Shown in pieces: positions 50,678 to 62,690 of a DNA stretch of 64,000 nucleotides. A program made the translations under genes and the position numbers. The notes below the pieces were generated by a model. The model was not told where the DNA came from. It worked only from the letters and a program-made list of their open reading frames with translations, and made no database searches. The DNA is from Clarireedia homoeocarpa. Taxonomy: Eukaryota; Ascomycota; Leotiomycetes; Helotiales; Rutstroemiaceae. Each line of letters starts with the position of its first letter. Within the stretch, counting starts at the first letter, position 1. The stretch lies in contig LNKV01000014.1 of the NCBI GenBank assembly GCA_001465935.1, positions 372,001-436,000 of the forward strand, in the 5' to 3' direction.

Positions 50678-52055
50678 ATGGACCAAGCACAAGTTATGCA
50701 CGTTGTATCCAAGGCTGACAATGCAGTACATGCCGCCGTTGGGCTGAAGCCTACCGATGAAGTCCTGGCCCATTCGTCCATTCGAGTTGCCACCTGTCTC
50801 ATAAGCCTGATGTCCAATAACCTCAGCTATGCTCGTGGGGGTGACTTCCTCCATTGGTGAGTACACGTGACATTATATCGGCCTTTACTGTTGATAATCT
50901 TGGCTTTCAGGTGGAGTACCTATCCAGTACCGAGCACTGCTCCGGCACCTTACAATGACTCCAAAGCATGGGGTATAGTTCCCGCGTGGGGATATGCAAG
51001 CGTCATTGAGAGCACTTCTAGAATCACCCCTGGCACGGTCATTTGGGGCTTCTGGCCAACTTCAAGCGGTCATACCGATCTTAGATTCAATCTTCCTCGC
51101 TCGAAGGACAATGGACTGAAGTCAGCAAGCATCGATCACAGCTCATGACTATCTACAACCAATACAGCGTGGTTCCTGACTTTACAAGTACATCCTCTCT
51201 ATCTGAGAATGAGCTTCAGCAGACGGCCTGGGAGATCCTCTTCCGTCCTACATGGGGGAGTGGTCATTTGATCAGTCAACATGTCTTCACGCCTTCTCCA
51301 GAAACCCAGCCTCCCATCCATCCTCTGGGCATGGGTGCAAGCTAGACTGCGTCAGATACGGATCTCTCGAGCGCTGTTATCGTTAGCCTGTCGGCGTCTC
51401 GCAAGACGGCAAGGTCTTGTGGATGGCATCTGTCTCAACGTCCGAAAGTCTCAGGCCCTCTAGGAATCCTGCAAATAACATCGACTCCTAACATTGGGAC
51501 AGAAGGCCCTATTGCAAAACGGACTATTGCTTATGGCGATGTTTCCAGGGCTGAGACGTTAGAATGGATTGCTAGACTCAAACCTTCGAAGATTGTTGTT
51601 CTGGATTTTGGCGGCAGGGGCAATTCACTGGACAATTGCTTGACTCCATGAAAGGCAATTCAACATTGGCGTCCTTGAAAGTTACTATTGTGCAGATTGA
51701 CAGCGAGCAAAAGGTAATCTGCTATACTACCTCCCGACCAATATCTAACAGCGTACAGGTTTACACAAAGGAGGAAGTTGTTGCGGGGCAGGAGAAGTTG
51801 GTCAAACTTGGCAAGATTCAATTCAACAGCTCAGCTGTTCGAGACGCAGTCATCACACTTAGCAGTCCAGAAGCTTTTGCTGAGAGTGTGAAGCCAGTTT
51901 GGGCGAAGTGGGTCAGCGAAAGCAGAAAGCTTATACCAGACATGCAGATTAAGATGGGCAAGGGTATTACGGGAAGTGATGGCATTGAAGGTGGTTGGGA
52001 GAGACTTTGCAAAGGACGTGTGAGTCCGACTGAAGGCTTACTCTACAAGCTCTAA
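50678..52055 (+). pseudogene. Broken DUF2855-family gene
   Basis: Family landmarks of DUF2855 (PF11017) appear in order but in changing frames. Exon 1 (50678-50856) splices at 50857/50910 to give DFLHWWSTYPVP. That frame continues through GTVIWGFWPTSSGHTDL and then fails. The next landmark, EVSKHRSQLMTIYNQY, is in another frame, so about one base is missing between 51083 and 51100. After HPLGMGAS an in-frame TAG lies at 51343-51345, with the protein pattern resuming as SDTDLSSAVIVSLSAS. A second missing base near 51633 separates LDFGGRGNSLDN from LLDSMKG. A 45-nt intron (51714-51758) and the C-terminal pattern GGWERLCKGRVSPTEGLLYK remain intact. DUF2855 proteins are of unknown function. Three lesions argue for a real pseudogene over a single sequencing error, though assembly error is not excluded. 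Confidence 0.75.
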
Positions 52056-52963
52056 ATGCCGTCCATGGGGTTTCGACTAGGCTGCGGCGTGGGGCCCCAT
52101 GGGCCGGGTTTTCAACTTCTTGTCCCGCCCACTGGGTCCCCACGAGCTTCTCAACCCACCCACTGGGTACGTACCCAATGGGTTTCCAAAGACTGTCACA
52201 TGACATTAAACCCTGTAAATTCCCTGTTTTCTCCCCTTATTTACTCTGCACTGACCCCTTGGGTCGTGGGCCGGGTTTTCATTTTCTCAGCTCACTTAAT
52301 AGGGCCCCTATAAGGGTCAGCAACCCGTCCCCATTACGTAGGCCAATCCCGTACGGCTACAGGAGTACTACAGAACATGTTCAATAGCTACAGCATTACC
52401 CCATATGTGAATGCCTCCAGTACAGGAGAGCTGGGCTATATAGGTAGCCCAGATCTCCCACATAGTTATAAGAATCAAGACTTAATTCAACCAGCATTCC
52501 GTACCCATTAGTGATACGGTGGTGCCACGAATTGATATCTAACCAACAAATAAATAAGAATTTGAGGATATTCGATAAAATTAAGTGGCTGCTGACCAGA
52601 AGGCCTCACGTATGCTTACGCCGGCGGCCAACTGTAGCAACACTCGCAAGTGTTGTGGAAGCTTTTTGACTTTATATGTGCATTGGGGCCGACACTTAAA
52701 GAACAGTGACCGAAGAAGCGATTTGAGTGAGATCCGAGGACAACTTCTGGCCTCTAATAACACATTGCATCCGATGGAAAGACTAAGATTCACAGGGAAG
52801 GCTGACGAATAGAGGTCGGAGAAATATCACGTGTGGTTTACTAGACAACGCTAAGACCACTTCGAATCGCGAGCGAACTTCATCCCTTTTGTCAGACGTC
52901 GACTTCCGAAGCTTGACCACCACGCTACAAGAATTTTTTGATCTCTGACACGTATATACTAGC
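52056..52963. other. Intergenic segment with palindrome and direct repeats
   Basis: No gene. A 26-nt near-perfect palindrome lies at 52158-52183, centred on GGGTACGTACCC. The 15-mer TGGGCCGGGTTTTCA occurs at 52100 and again at 52267. CCCACTGGG is also repeated. The composition differs from the surrounding DNA, and the segment may be a small, degenerate mobile element. Confidence 0.5.
52158..52183. repeat. 26-nt palindrome
   Basis: ACCCACTGGGTACG followed by its near reverse complement; only one base pair of the 13 does not match. It lies just after the DUF2855 pseudogene. Confidence 0.8.
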
Positions 52964-54098
52964 ATGGCATCTACCAAAAGATGTGTATTTTATTATTTCC
53001 CGTTAGAAGTTCGGGAGATGCTCTATCGTGAAGCAATGCAAGAATGGATCGCTCAACCAATTATTTGGCGGGATAATTATCCATTCACCTACGCCAGCAG
53101 TTCAGAAATTGAACGAGCACTCATTCCCGAGAAAGATCTTTATCGTGAAGCGTTCGCCGTAAGGTTGAAGTATTCTACATTGGTTCTCGCTCAGCCCGAT
53201 GAATTAAAGATGACTCTGGAAGAACCGTTGAAACGACATCCTATCGAAGACCTCTCGTTGTTAGCTAGGCACTGTGTAAGAAACGTCACTGTAGAGATTC
53301 CAGGGTGTGTAAATGTCCATTATAGCCGTTTGTATTGTTAAGTCGAGCCCTCCCTAACTTTCAACAGGAGATCAGACCGGGATAGCAACAAATGGATTAC
53401 AGGGAGGGGTTCATCTGTGGCAAAGTTCCCTATTCGGTTAATCCCACCTGCCCTACTTTCAGTGCGTATAGTTATCCGATAATGTTACAGCGCCTACTAA
53501 CTTTTTCTTTGAGGCTTTACCTCATTTCCCTAACCAGCGGCATCTTACCATCGCATTTTTGACACCAGTTGTCACTCACAGCAGGCACCCTGGACTCTAT
53601 CGAAGAGACCCCGAAAAATCACTTTTGGTAAATTTCAGATACGTTCTACCTTGGTTGTTAGGCTTTACAACGTTAACAAAGGAACTTGATCGCCTTCCTA
53701 GTCTTACATCTTTCGAGTGCAAAGCGCCATTGTTTTACCCTAGCGACATACATCCAGATTCGGAGGATATGAAAGATGAATGCGACTGCGCAGAATGTGC
53801 GGTGCCAGGAAGTTGTCCTAACACCTGGAACTATAGTTGGTTTTTTGTGATTCTCGACAATAAGTTCAGAGTGGACCCAATAACTTTTATAACAGAGGGA
53901 GAGCCGTCGAGAAGTAATAGACCTAGGGAGGCTCGGAGAAAATGGCAATGTGCAACGGCGGGAAATTTGCTTCGTACTCGTAACGGATGCATAGACTTCT
54001 GGGATGGTATTGCAATGAAGGAGGAAGAAGACCGACGAGCAAGGGTTATGTCACGTCGGGATTTTCTCCTAGATAACAAACCCTACATGTGGAGTTGA
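52964..54098 (+). CDS. F-box-like/2EXR-like protein, paralogue B
   Basis: Three exons are read: 52964-53304, 53368-53461 and 53514-54098, giving about 339 aa. The start MASTKRCVFYYFPLEVRE parallels paralogue A at 13754. Intron 1 falls after the same phase-2 IPG|G site. Intron 2 is phase 0, just before ALPHFPNQRHLTIAF, the counterpart of PLRHARNVQSITLDF in A. A cysteine cluster CDCAECAVPGSC in exon 3 corresponds to CRCGIHNDKACPRC in A. The donor of intron 1 is GTGTGT. The gene stands next to a pseudogene and repeat segment, suggesting a mobile or recently duplicated locus. Function is unknown; the F-box-like start only hints at a ubiquitin-ligase adaptor. Confidence 0.75.
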
Positions 54099-54328
54099 TG
54101 TAGGTCCAGGGGAGCTTGGGAAGTAGCTCCAGTGCTTCTCCCAAACATTGACTTTCAACTCAAAGATTGTGGTGATAGAAGCATGGCATGCCCCTAAAAG
54201 CTCCGCATAACACATGATCAAGTTTCATGTAAGGAGAAGTAGTAAACACAGCGATCACTCTGCTCTCGGGGTGCTTTCATCTTATTTGGACTGAGCACCT
54301 TAGATTATCCATCCCATCTTCACCGGTT

Positions 54329-55226
54329 CTACAAGTCCTTCAAGGGAGCCTCACCCTTCCCATCACCATACTTTCTAACATGCTCCTTTCCCGCCAAACT
54401 ATCCTCTTTAAAAACTGCCACCTCTTCACTATCCATATGCTTCGCCACCTGATCCGCCTGCCACTTCTTGAAAGAAAAACCCAACCCTTCATGACTATAA
54501 TCTTTATCGTTCGCCTGATCTTTATGATACTTCACTCTTATGAAATCCGTATGCACCGTCTCCGGATCGAGCGATAAAGTCACAAGTGCATTGATCGTTG
54601 CCGTCTTAGGTATAATTTTAAACGTCCATGACTATCCCTCCCATTAGCATTCATCTCCATTCCCTCCTCATCTATCCCCCACCTCCAAGTCAATCCAAAA
54701 CCCAAAATAGGGAAAAAAAAAAAAAAAAACCAACCTGTTCATTCCTAAACTGCAGCACCTCATCATCACTCCTTACCACCTGCCAGCCCTCATTCTTACT
54801 ATCCTTAAACAGCTTCGGCAGCGCAAACCACTGCCCCGCCATCTTATACCGGTCGTTGGCGTACACAAACTGGTCATCGTAGACGCAGTCGGGCGTGTAG
54901 CGCTTGACACGCTCGACAGTCGGCTGGCAGCTGTAGAGCGCAATGATGTCATCGAGGAGAGCTTGGCGTGCCGGGGAAATGGGGAGCGATTTGCTGGGGT
55001 CGGGGTGCCAGTCTTCGGAGGCCGAGGTTTGTCGGACTTCGAAGTTTTCGCCGGGGACAGAGGTGGAGGTGCTGGGGGCAGACATGCTTGTGCGGGTAGG
55101 GATGAGGATTGCTGTATGGAGGGGGAAGTTTGGAGGGGTTCTGTGGGGAATGAGGAGGGTGCTGGAAAGGGTCCTGGAGAAGGTGCGTTTAAGTGCTGTG
55201 CGAGTAAGTGGTATGGTGGTAAGCAT
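54329..55226 (-). CDS. Conserved hypothetical protein, possibly mitochondrial
   Basis: Two exons on the minus strand are read: 55226-54735 and 54631-54329, giving about 264 aa. The junction restores QFRNEQSWTFKIIPKTATIN. The donor is GTTGGT followed by a T run, so the site is inferred from frame and coherence of the product. The first 45 residues are rich in Arg, Ser, Thr and Leu with no acidic residue (TRTALKRTFSRTLSS), a typical mitochondrial presequence. A second ATG at codon 48 (MSAPSTSTSVPGENFE) would give a cytosolic form. The region RQALLDDIIALYSCQPTVER with YTPDCVYDDQF resembles the opening helices and aromatic strand of NTF2/SnoaL-like small domains, but I cannot name the family with confidence. 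Confidence 0.72.
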
Positions 55227-55838
55227 TGAAATAGCAAATTGTTATAGAAAAGTACTACAGTGGTAGAGGAGATACTATGCTATAAATACTTCATCTCAAG
55301 CTTGAAAATTACTATCTGGTGAGATGTTGTGTGTTTGGAGGTAATGATGATGTCAAAGATCGAGATGAGGTTTCTGGAGATCAGAAATTAGTCAGCAATC
55401 TCTTCGCTAGAAATACGCTCTGGGCATAGATAGACTTGCACGACTTGTAGCACCCAATCAACCAAGAGCAATGTCGTGGAAGGAGCCTAGAGTATTGCCC
55501 TATTGATTGAGTATCTAGTTAGCGGGTGGTTATCTGGTTAGCGGGTGGTTCATAATGGTGCAGCAGCAGACATTCGGATTTTTGTGCTGGAGCTTTTTGA
55601 AACCAGGAACCGAGCGTTTTCTCCTGAAGACAAGTGTAAATTCAATCCTATCATGGTCTAAACGCACGATTCCATCATAAATAATAGTGGGGAGAGAGCC
55701 TAGATGTCAGATACGGGTGAAGAGTCCAAGAAGGCAAGTTATAATTTCCCTAGGCCACTAAACAATCATAAATAATCCGCAGACAAACCGGAAGTAGCAG
55801 TCTCAAAACAGATGGAGAAACTTCCCCAGATATCCAAT
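55227..55838. other. Intergenic region
   Basis: 0.6 kb between two minus-strand genes. GTTAGCGGGTGGTT occurs twice near 55517-55550. No gene seen. Confidence 0.6.
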
Positions 55839-56595
55839 TTACTCTCCATCCTTGCTAGTAATGTTCTTCAAATCTCCATCATCATATTCATCATGCAACT
55901 TCCAATCGCCCATTTCATCATCCTGTCTTCCCAATGGCGTAACATCTAACAACTTATACGTACCCAACAGCCCATCTAAACCTCTTGCATACGCACTATA
56001 CGTATGAAAGACCTCGTCCCCTTCCTTATAGAATACGCTCAAACCCGGTCTATCTCCCTTGGAATTCACAACTTCATAGTTGTATTGTCCCCCTTCCTCA
56101 ATCAAGACACCGAAATCAGCATTGAAGTTCGTCTCATACGAACTAACCCACTCATATCCCCATCCCATGCGCTTCTTAAACTCTTCGATTTTCTCAATTG
56201 GGGCACGAGATACTAGGACAAATGTTGTATCACGAGAACTGAGATGGGAAAGATTGTTAGGAAGGTTATCGGCGAGGAATGAGCAGCCTGTACAGCCAGC
56301 AGTTTGGGTGGGTGAGAGCATGAAGTGGTATATGATGAGTTGCTTGCGGTTGTGGAACAGAGAAGAGAGCGTGACGGGACCGGAAGTCGATGTGAATATG
56401 TAGTTTTTCTCGACCTTAGTCATGGGGAAGTCTCGGAGGGCTGAGGATACCGCATCATGGGACTTTTGGAGGACTTTCTCGCGGATCAAGAGATCACGGC
56501 GAGCTTGGAGCCATTCTGCCTGTGTGACGACCTAGAAGTGGAAGGTTAGTTCAGAGAAATAGAGGTAAGGTGAGGGATCATACTTTGCCTGGCAT
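55839..56595 (-). CDS. DUF899 family protein (thioredoxin-like)
   Basis: Two exons on the minus strand are read: 56595-56584 and 56531-55839, giving about 234 aa. The first exon encodes only MPGK; splicing then gives VVTQAEWLQARRDLLIREK, the normal start of this family. The core has YIFTSTSGPVTLSSLF, then AGCTGCSFLADN with a Cys-x-x-Cys pair, and the strands TTFVLVSRAPIEKIEEFKKR and GWGYEWVSSYETNFNADFG. The late motif PGLSVFYKEGDEVFHTYS followed by ARGLDGLLGTYKLLD is diagnostic for DUF899 (PF05988). The family has a thioredoxin-like fold and is common in bacteria and fungi. Its reaction is not established. Full length and apparently intact. Confidence 0.9.
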
Positions 56596-58009
56596 GGTGG
56601 TTGAAAAGTTGTACGAAGACTTATATAGGTAATGCTCTTATTACTTTTTGTACTGAGTACTCATGAAGCAATTGTTCTGAAAGATGGATTGTCTTGCAAT
56701 CTAACAAGCTTTTATCTTCTTCGACGAGGAGTTGGATCAAGATCTGCTGTATGAGCAAGCACGAGTTTCATCTCTTTCGACCTCTACCCCGCACCCTGCC
56801 TGATTTGGTGCTGCTTTCATACACGTATTGGTGGCTTTTGATTGAGTGAATTATGTAGAAACTCTTGGCGACAGCAAGCCACCTTTCGACGCTTAAGTCT
56901 GAGGTAGGCTCCAATGTCTTGTGTAACATAAGTTGTCCACCATGCACGAATTTCTCGCCATATGTAATCGCAATTGCCTTTTGTTCAATTATCCGGCTTT
57001 CTAGAGACCGCACTTTCCTGCACATCGTGCTTCGCAACCGCCATTACCTCAAAGTGACCCATTGTTTGACTGACACTAGTCTTCACTTGACTATACGTTG
57101 TATTTGCATCTCTCTCTCATAGTCATCGATGGGAATTTTATTTCCAAGCGCGAAGGTACTTTTGTCGCACTCTGGAAGTACTCTAAGAGTAAGTACACCA
57201 TATATGTATCATACATCCCTATTCCCCATCGTACTTTACTGGCATGTTAGCAGAATCATTGAGTATCAGCATACCTTCGTCGATATGCTCAATCTCTAAT
57301 ACCCCAGCAAATCATAGAGCAACAAAGGGAAGCAATGCACGAGCAATGCCAGCCCTTCTCAAACTGTAGTGGTATCCGCACGCTCTATTGTTTAGAGCTC
57401 TTCATCGTAGGCACACATGTCCGCATACGGTGGATAATGTCTGTCAACTGAGTCTCAGCCTTGACGATTGAGTACTCCACGCTTGCAAAGCAGTATCCGC
57501 TTGCTGCCGCGCCCGGAACACTACAAGGCCAATGTGAAATCGTTGTACGAACGGCAGCATTATGGTCTTGAGAGACGAACTCTCTGAGTGGGACTGGCGA
57601 TCTTGCCGTTCTTGCCGTCTTTTCCACCCTTTCCGTGGAGAACGTGGATTTTCATGGCTGATATGCAACTACTGTCAGCTTACGTGCAAGGAACAAGATC
57701 TACACCACGGTTATTTCGCTGTAACTAGTCAAGATAGCACTGTTTGTTAATCAGGCAGCCTCTCTCCCTCTTTGGTCTAACGTCTAGATTATGGCTGTGG
57801 TATTATTTCTAGGGTTCTTCCACCGCGCGAAATAGCTGGCAAGCGGGCTCGAGGATCCCGGGCTACAGGCTGCATACGTCGGCTACATAATTCCGCCGAT
57901 CCTACGGCGTTCGGAATTTGGAACAATTGACAAGAAGACTGCTGCTGTTCAAATGTTTGGGGGCCGAGGGAGTGCAGTTTCTATCAATCAGTATTATCAC
58001 ATGTAGATG

Positions 58010-58095
58010 GATAAACTGATAGACTGATAGACTGATGATAGACTGACAGACTGATGATAGACTGACAGACTGATAGATTGATAAATTGATAGTAC
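58010..58095 (+). repeat. Degenerate GACTGATA repeat
   Basis: About nine imperfect copies of an 8-nt unit (GACTGATA, GACTGACA, GATTGATA) lie 400 nt before the aminolevulinate synthase start. Confidence 0.8.
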
Positions 58096-58229
58096 TCTAA
58101 AGTATCGTCAGCGGCGGACAGAACTGTGGGGTTATCAAAGGACAGAGGATTCTTGCATATGTATTAAAATCCTTTGTCCGAGTACGAGTTACTATACTTC
58201 CGTACAAGAAGCATAATTAGGCGAATTGG

Positions 58230-58249
58230 CCAATCAGAAGATCCACATT
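58230..58249 (+). promoter_or_regulatory. Candidate CCAAT-complex/HapX site
   Basis: CCAAT at 58230-58234 is followed, after exactly 12 nt, by ATT. This fits the CSAAT-N12-RWT consensus reported for joint binding of the CCAAT-binding complex and the iron regulator HapX. It lies 260-280 nt upstream of the aminolevulinate synthase start. Heme biosynthesis is a known class of CBC/HapX targets in Aspergillus. The match is short, so chance remains possible. Confidence 0.45.
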
Positions 58250-58508
58250 GGCTATTCCGACGCAAATCGGAGAAAGTTTGACCAAAGTGCCGATCGGATT
58301 AGTGTGCAGCAATTCCATCTCATTCCCGCCTCGGTGAGACAAGTGAATACATAACACATGGTTCCGTCCGTGTCCTCCACAAAAACTTTCTCTTTTCTCT
58401 TCTGCCATATTCTCAGGTCTTTGAATATACCATCTTCTCCTTGGAAAATATAACGACGATTCGATTGCCCAATCACCTCAAATCATACCATCGAAGAAAT
58501 AAACAATA

Positions 58509-60462
58509 ATGGAAGCGGTCCTGAAAGGCCGGGCAATGTGCCCATTTCTCAAGAACACCTCCCCGGCGACCCTTCGATCGCTGTCAACCACCACTCGTCC
58601 CCATGCATCACCAGGCGGTGGCAGCATGTCGAACTTGCAGACCATTGCAGGTCGATGCCCTGTCATGGGAAAGGCCCTCGCCATTCAAACCGCGAAAGCT
58701 GGCAAGATGGGTTTTGGTAGCGCTGCCGCAATGAAGGCTATCAGGGCGTTTTCTGGCAAAACAAATTCTGGAAAAGCTAGGCTTCATACAACCAGACCTC
58801 AAGAAGCAAGAGCTCTCGAGGACACAATTTTTGGTCGCGATGCTGGTAGGTCTATAATTTTTACATGAACACTGACTCAGCCCCCCACCATCCAACGTCA
58901 CCACCAATATTCAGAGCTCTGACGTTATATTTTCAGTCCCATTCCAGCACATCAAGCAAACTCGTCAGCCAGCCCAAGCTCCTCAAGCTCAAGCCATTCG
59001 TCGCGAGGCTGCAAAGGGCGGCAAGTTCGACTACGAAGGATTCTACAATGCCGAATTGGACAAGAAGCACAAGGACAAATCCTACCGTTATTTCAACAAC
59101 ATCAATCGCTTAGCTAAGGAGTTCCCCCGCGCCCATATGTCAAACAAGAACGAACGAGTGACGGTATGGTGCTCAAACGACTATCTTGGAATGGGTCGAA
59201 ATCCCCAGGTCTTGAAGACGATGCATGAAACCCTGGACGAATATGGTGCTGGTGCTGGTGGAACTAGAAATATTTCAGGACACAATCAGCACGCCGTTGC
59301 CCTCGAAGCCTCTATTGCAAAACTTCACGCCAAGGATGCGGCCCTTGTTTTCACTTCTTGCTTCGTCGCAAATGATGCTACTCTTGCGACCCTTGGCAGC
59401 AAATTGCCCGACTGTGTTATTTTGTCGGATTCTCTGAACCATGCTTCAATGATCCAGGGAATTAGACATTCGGGTGCGAAGAAGATCGTGTTCAAGCACA
59501 ATGACCTCGAAGATCTGGAAACCAAATTAGCAGCTCTTCCTCGCGAAGTACCAAAGATCATTGCTTTTGAATCGGTTTACAGCATGTGTGGCTCGATCGG
59601 ACCAATTGAAGGAATCTGTGACCTAGCTGACAAATATGGGGCTCTCACTTTCCTCGATGAAGTGCATGCGGTTGGCATGTACGGACCACACGGTGCAGGC
59701 GTTGCAGAACATCTTGATTACGAAGCCCATCTTGAAGGTCGTCCACAAGGTACCATCATGGATCGTGTGGACATTATCACTGGAACACTAGGAAAGGCCT
59801 ACGGATGTGTTGGTGGCTACATTGCTGGATCTCACAAAATGGTCGACACAATCCGTTCTTTGGCACCTGGTTTCATCTTTACCACTTCTCTCCCACCAGC
59901 AACTATGGCTGGCGCCAAGACCGCCATTGAATATCAAATGGAATACCAAGGCGACCGCCGTCTCCAACAACTTCATACACGCGCCGTGAAGGACTCCCTA
60001 GCTGAGCGTGATATCCCAGTCATCCCAAACCCTTCTCATATTATCCCCGTTCTTGTTGGAAACGCTGAACTCGCGAAACGTGCATCAGACATGCTGCTCG
60101 AAGACCACGGAATTTACGTCCAATCCATCAACTACCCGACCGTTCCAGTTGGCCAAGAACGTCTCCGAATCACTCCGACCCCTGGCCACACTCGCGAGTA
60201 CCGCGAACATCTCGTCGCTGCCATCGATTCCGTATTTAACGAACTTGGTATTAAACGTACTTCCGAATGGGCCGCCGAGGGCGGGTTCATTGGTGTAGGT
60301 GAAGCGGGTGAAAAGACCGAAGAGCCGCTTTGGACCGATGCTCAATTGGGCGTGGATGAAGCCGTTAAGGAGATGAAGGCTGCGGGTCCTATTGGTGTCA
60401 TGGAAGCCTTGCTTGAGCGTGAGACCAAGGAAACTGCTAGAGCTGTTTCGGCTGCTGCTTAA
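58509..60462 (+). CDS. hem1: 5-aminolevulinate synthase, mitochondrial
   Basis: Two exons are read: 58509-58845 and 58937-60462, giving about 620 aa. The enzyme condenses glycine with succinyl-CoA in the mitochondrial matrix, the first and rate-limiting step of heme synthesis. The presequence contains two Cys-Pro heme regulatory motifs (RAMCPF, Cys 11; GRCPVM, Cys 50), which in homologues let heme block import or destabilise the enzyme. The core begins FYNAELDKKHKDKSYRYF. It shows WCSNDYLGMG, the glycine-rich AGAGGTRNISG, the PLP-ring Asp in DEVHAVGMYG (about 353) and the Schiff-base Lys in GTLGKAYG (about 399). The C-terminus has the fungal extension of about 60 residues rich in Glu and Ala. 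In Aspergillus the orthologue is named hemA. Intact and full length. Confidence 0.96.
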
Positions 60463-62690
60463 GTGAAGATCATCATATTCATATTCGCTATCTAATCGAT
60501 AGTATTCGAATGATGGATAGATGATGCGATGCAATGTGCTCCTCGGACCCAAAACCACGATCTTTTTGAGCGATGATAGGATAAGACAAGATTAGCTATT
60601 TAAGAGGTTGATAAACTTGATGATATCAAATCAGATGATAGTCGCTGAATGAATGGATAATTACACTCAAGACACTTATTATTTCGTTATGCCTGACGCT
60701 TTTAACTCAGTCTGTCTCACCTCATACTGAGAATCATGACTTAACGAGCTTTGTATAACATGTGCCCTAATAAAACCAAGACCCTACAGTCCCTTGAATA
60801 AAATGGCCGCCTCATATTTGAGCTTAGAAAAGGTTGTAAAGCTTAGCCTCTCCTCCGCTTTGGATTCTATATACCGGCTGCGGTGCTCTGCCGAGACCTG
60901 GCCATATGTTTGATTCTATGAAACGCTGCAGTGCATAGACCACAAGCCCATCTCGTCGTCTAGAACTACTAGCTGACTACTTGTCCCCGCTGCAGCCGTT
61001 TCTTCAAAGCCTCCAACTGACCACCAGTACTTACTCATCCATCAGTCGATCTAACTCCCACCGGCCTGTCTTGGCTCTGTATATCCACATTTAAGAGCAC
61101 CGCATCTGCATCTGCTGTCCATGTATGCACCTCTCTCTCCCTCTCTCTAGCTCTATCACTCCTATATCCCTTTCCCATCTAAAATTCATCCCCTCCTATC
61201 CCCATCCCATCCCATCGCATCCTAACCCCTCCCTTTCGTCACGAGACCCCCGAGGCAAACCCCGACAATTCCCCGATCATACAAGTACTACTCTATTCAA
61301 GTACGGGGTATGTTAACGTTACTCAAACCGCGCTCAAAAAAGCCTCATCACGTCGCATGCCACAAAAGCGTCCGATGAGGCACCCGACCGATTATGCAAG
61401 TTCCCTTCCTTCGATTATGCAGACGCCCTTTCTGCGACTTGCAACAAAAAAGCTTTTTGTTTTCTTTTTCACTTGCGTCAGGGGAGGGGGGCGGGGGCGA
61501 AAGCACGGGATTTGCACGTGCTGATGAGTGAGATGTGATTTTGATCTTGTGAGTTCTTGGAGTGGGATTTGCAGTTTGATTTTGGATTCTGATTTCTCTA
61601 TACTTTATTTGAATGTGGCTCCCTCACTATGGTATGTCTTTCCCTGGGTAATAATAACTAAAGTGAGGAAAAGACTCCAACCATCATGTGAGAACCAGGC
61701 TTGTCAACACCCCACGCTTTATTTGTTCAGGAGAAGGGGGAAACTAGTGCATTTGTTGCATATCGCGAGTGACGCTTTTTGTTGCATGTCTCTGGTGTAG
61801 CTACGTTTTGCATAAAATGTTGGAAAGGCTTGCGTGTGTGATTGGTTGGGCTGTTTTGGGTGTGAATGGTGGTTGATATGCACCGCTCGGAGTAGAGAGG
61901 GAGAGGGGCTCGGGGTACTTAGGAGAAAGGACGAGGCGATATCGATGTCGATCTGAATCTTTTGCGTTTCACGCTGCCGTGCATCGTAGTTTGAAACTAC
62001 TGTAAGGAGAGATTCTCTACGAAAGTACCAGTTGTTAAGGTTAGGTTAGTTGTTTGCTGTTGGTATGTTACTACTCGGTAGATTTATCGAGTTAGTGTTA
62101 GCTGGCTTGACCCCTAATTTTTGGGCACAGCACTAGAGAAACTCTGTCTAGAAACATTTAAGGGCATTAGGTGAGAACTAGATATTAAATGGCTTGCTTG
62201 AGTACAGCGAGAATGGAAATATTGACAAAACTCACATTTAGCAGCAGCAGCTGAGACGCCTTTATCGGACTCCGAGGAGAAGGTTTGAAGTCTGTACGCC
62301 CCAGGGACCCAAGTAGTGCATTCCAGTACCGTACAGCGAACACGACGCAACGATGTTAGGAAACGTCAACTGTCAACTTTGTTGCATACCTGATTATGCG
62401 GACATTGCATGAATTCGATTGCTAGACGATGGTTGTTCTTGGGGGACTACTCTACAACGTACGCTGTGAGGTGGGACAGTGGGAGAAGATCGTGGTTCAT
62501 TGGATGTTTAAGACCTGCAGCAGTATCAGACGAAACATTCATTAGTTCGACGAACAGCTGCGAGTAATTTGCGAAAACAACGAGCGATGGTTCGCATAGA
62601 TCAGTGTCTGGTACCTACTACATACATGAACATTCTAGTAGATGTGGTGCTGTTGGTGATCTTGCAGACTGCATACACAGCAAGACTGTG

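Larger units (their letters stand above)
56596..58508. other. Intergenic region before aminolevulinate synthase
   Basis: 1.9 kb between divergent genes. No gene is recognised. A GACTGATA-type repeat lies at about 58010-58095, and CCAAT boxes at 58230-58234 and 58469-58473. Confidence 0.6.
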
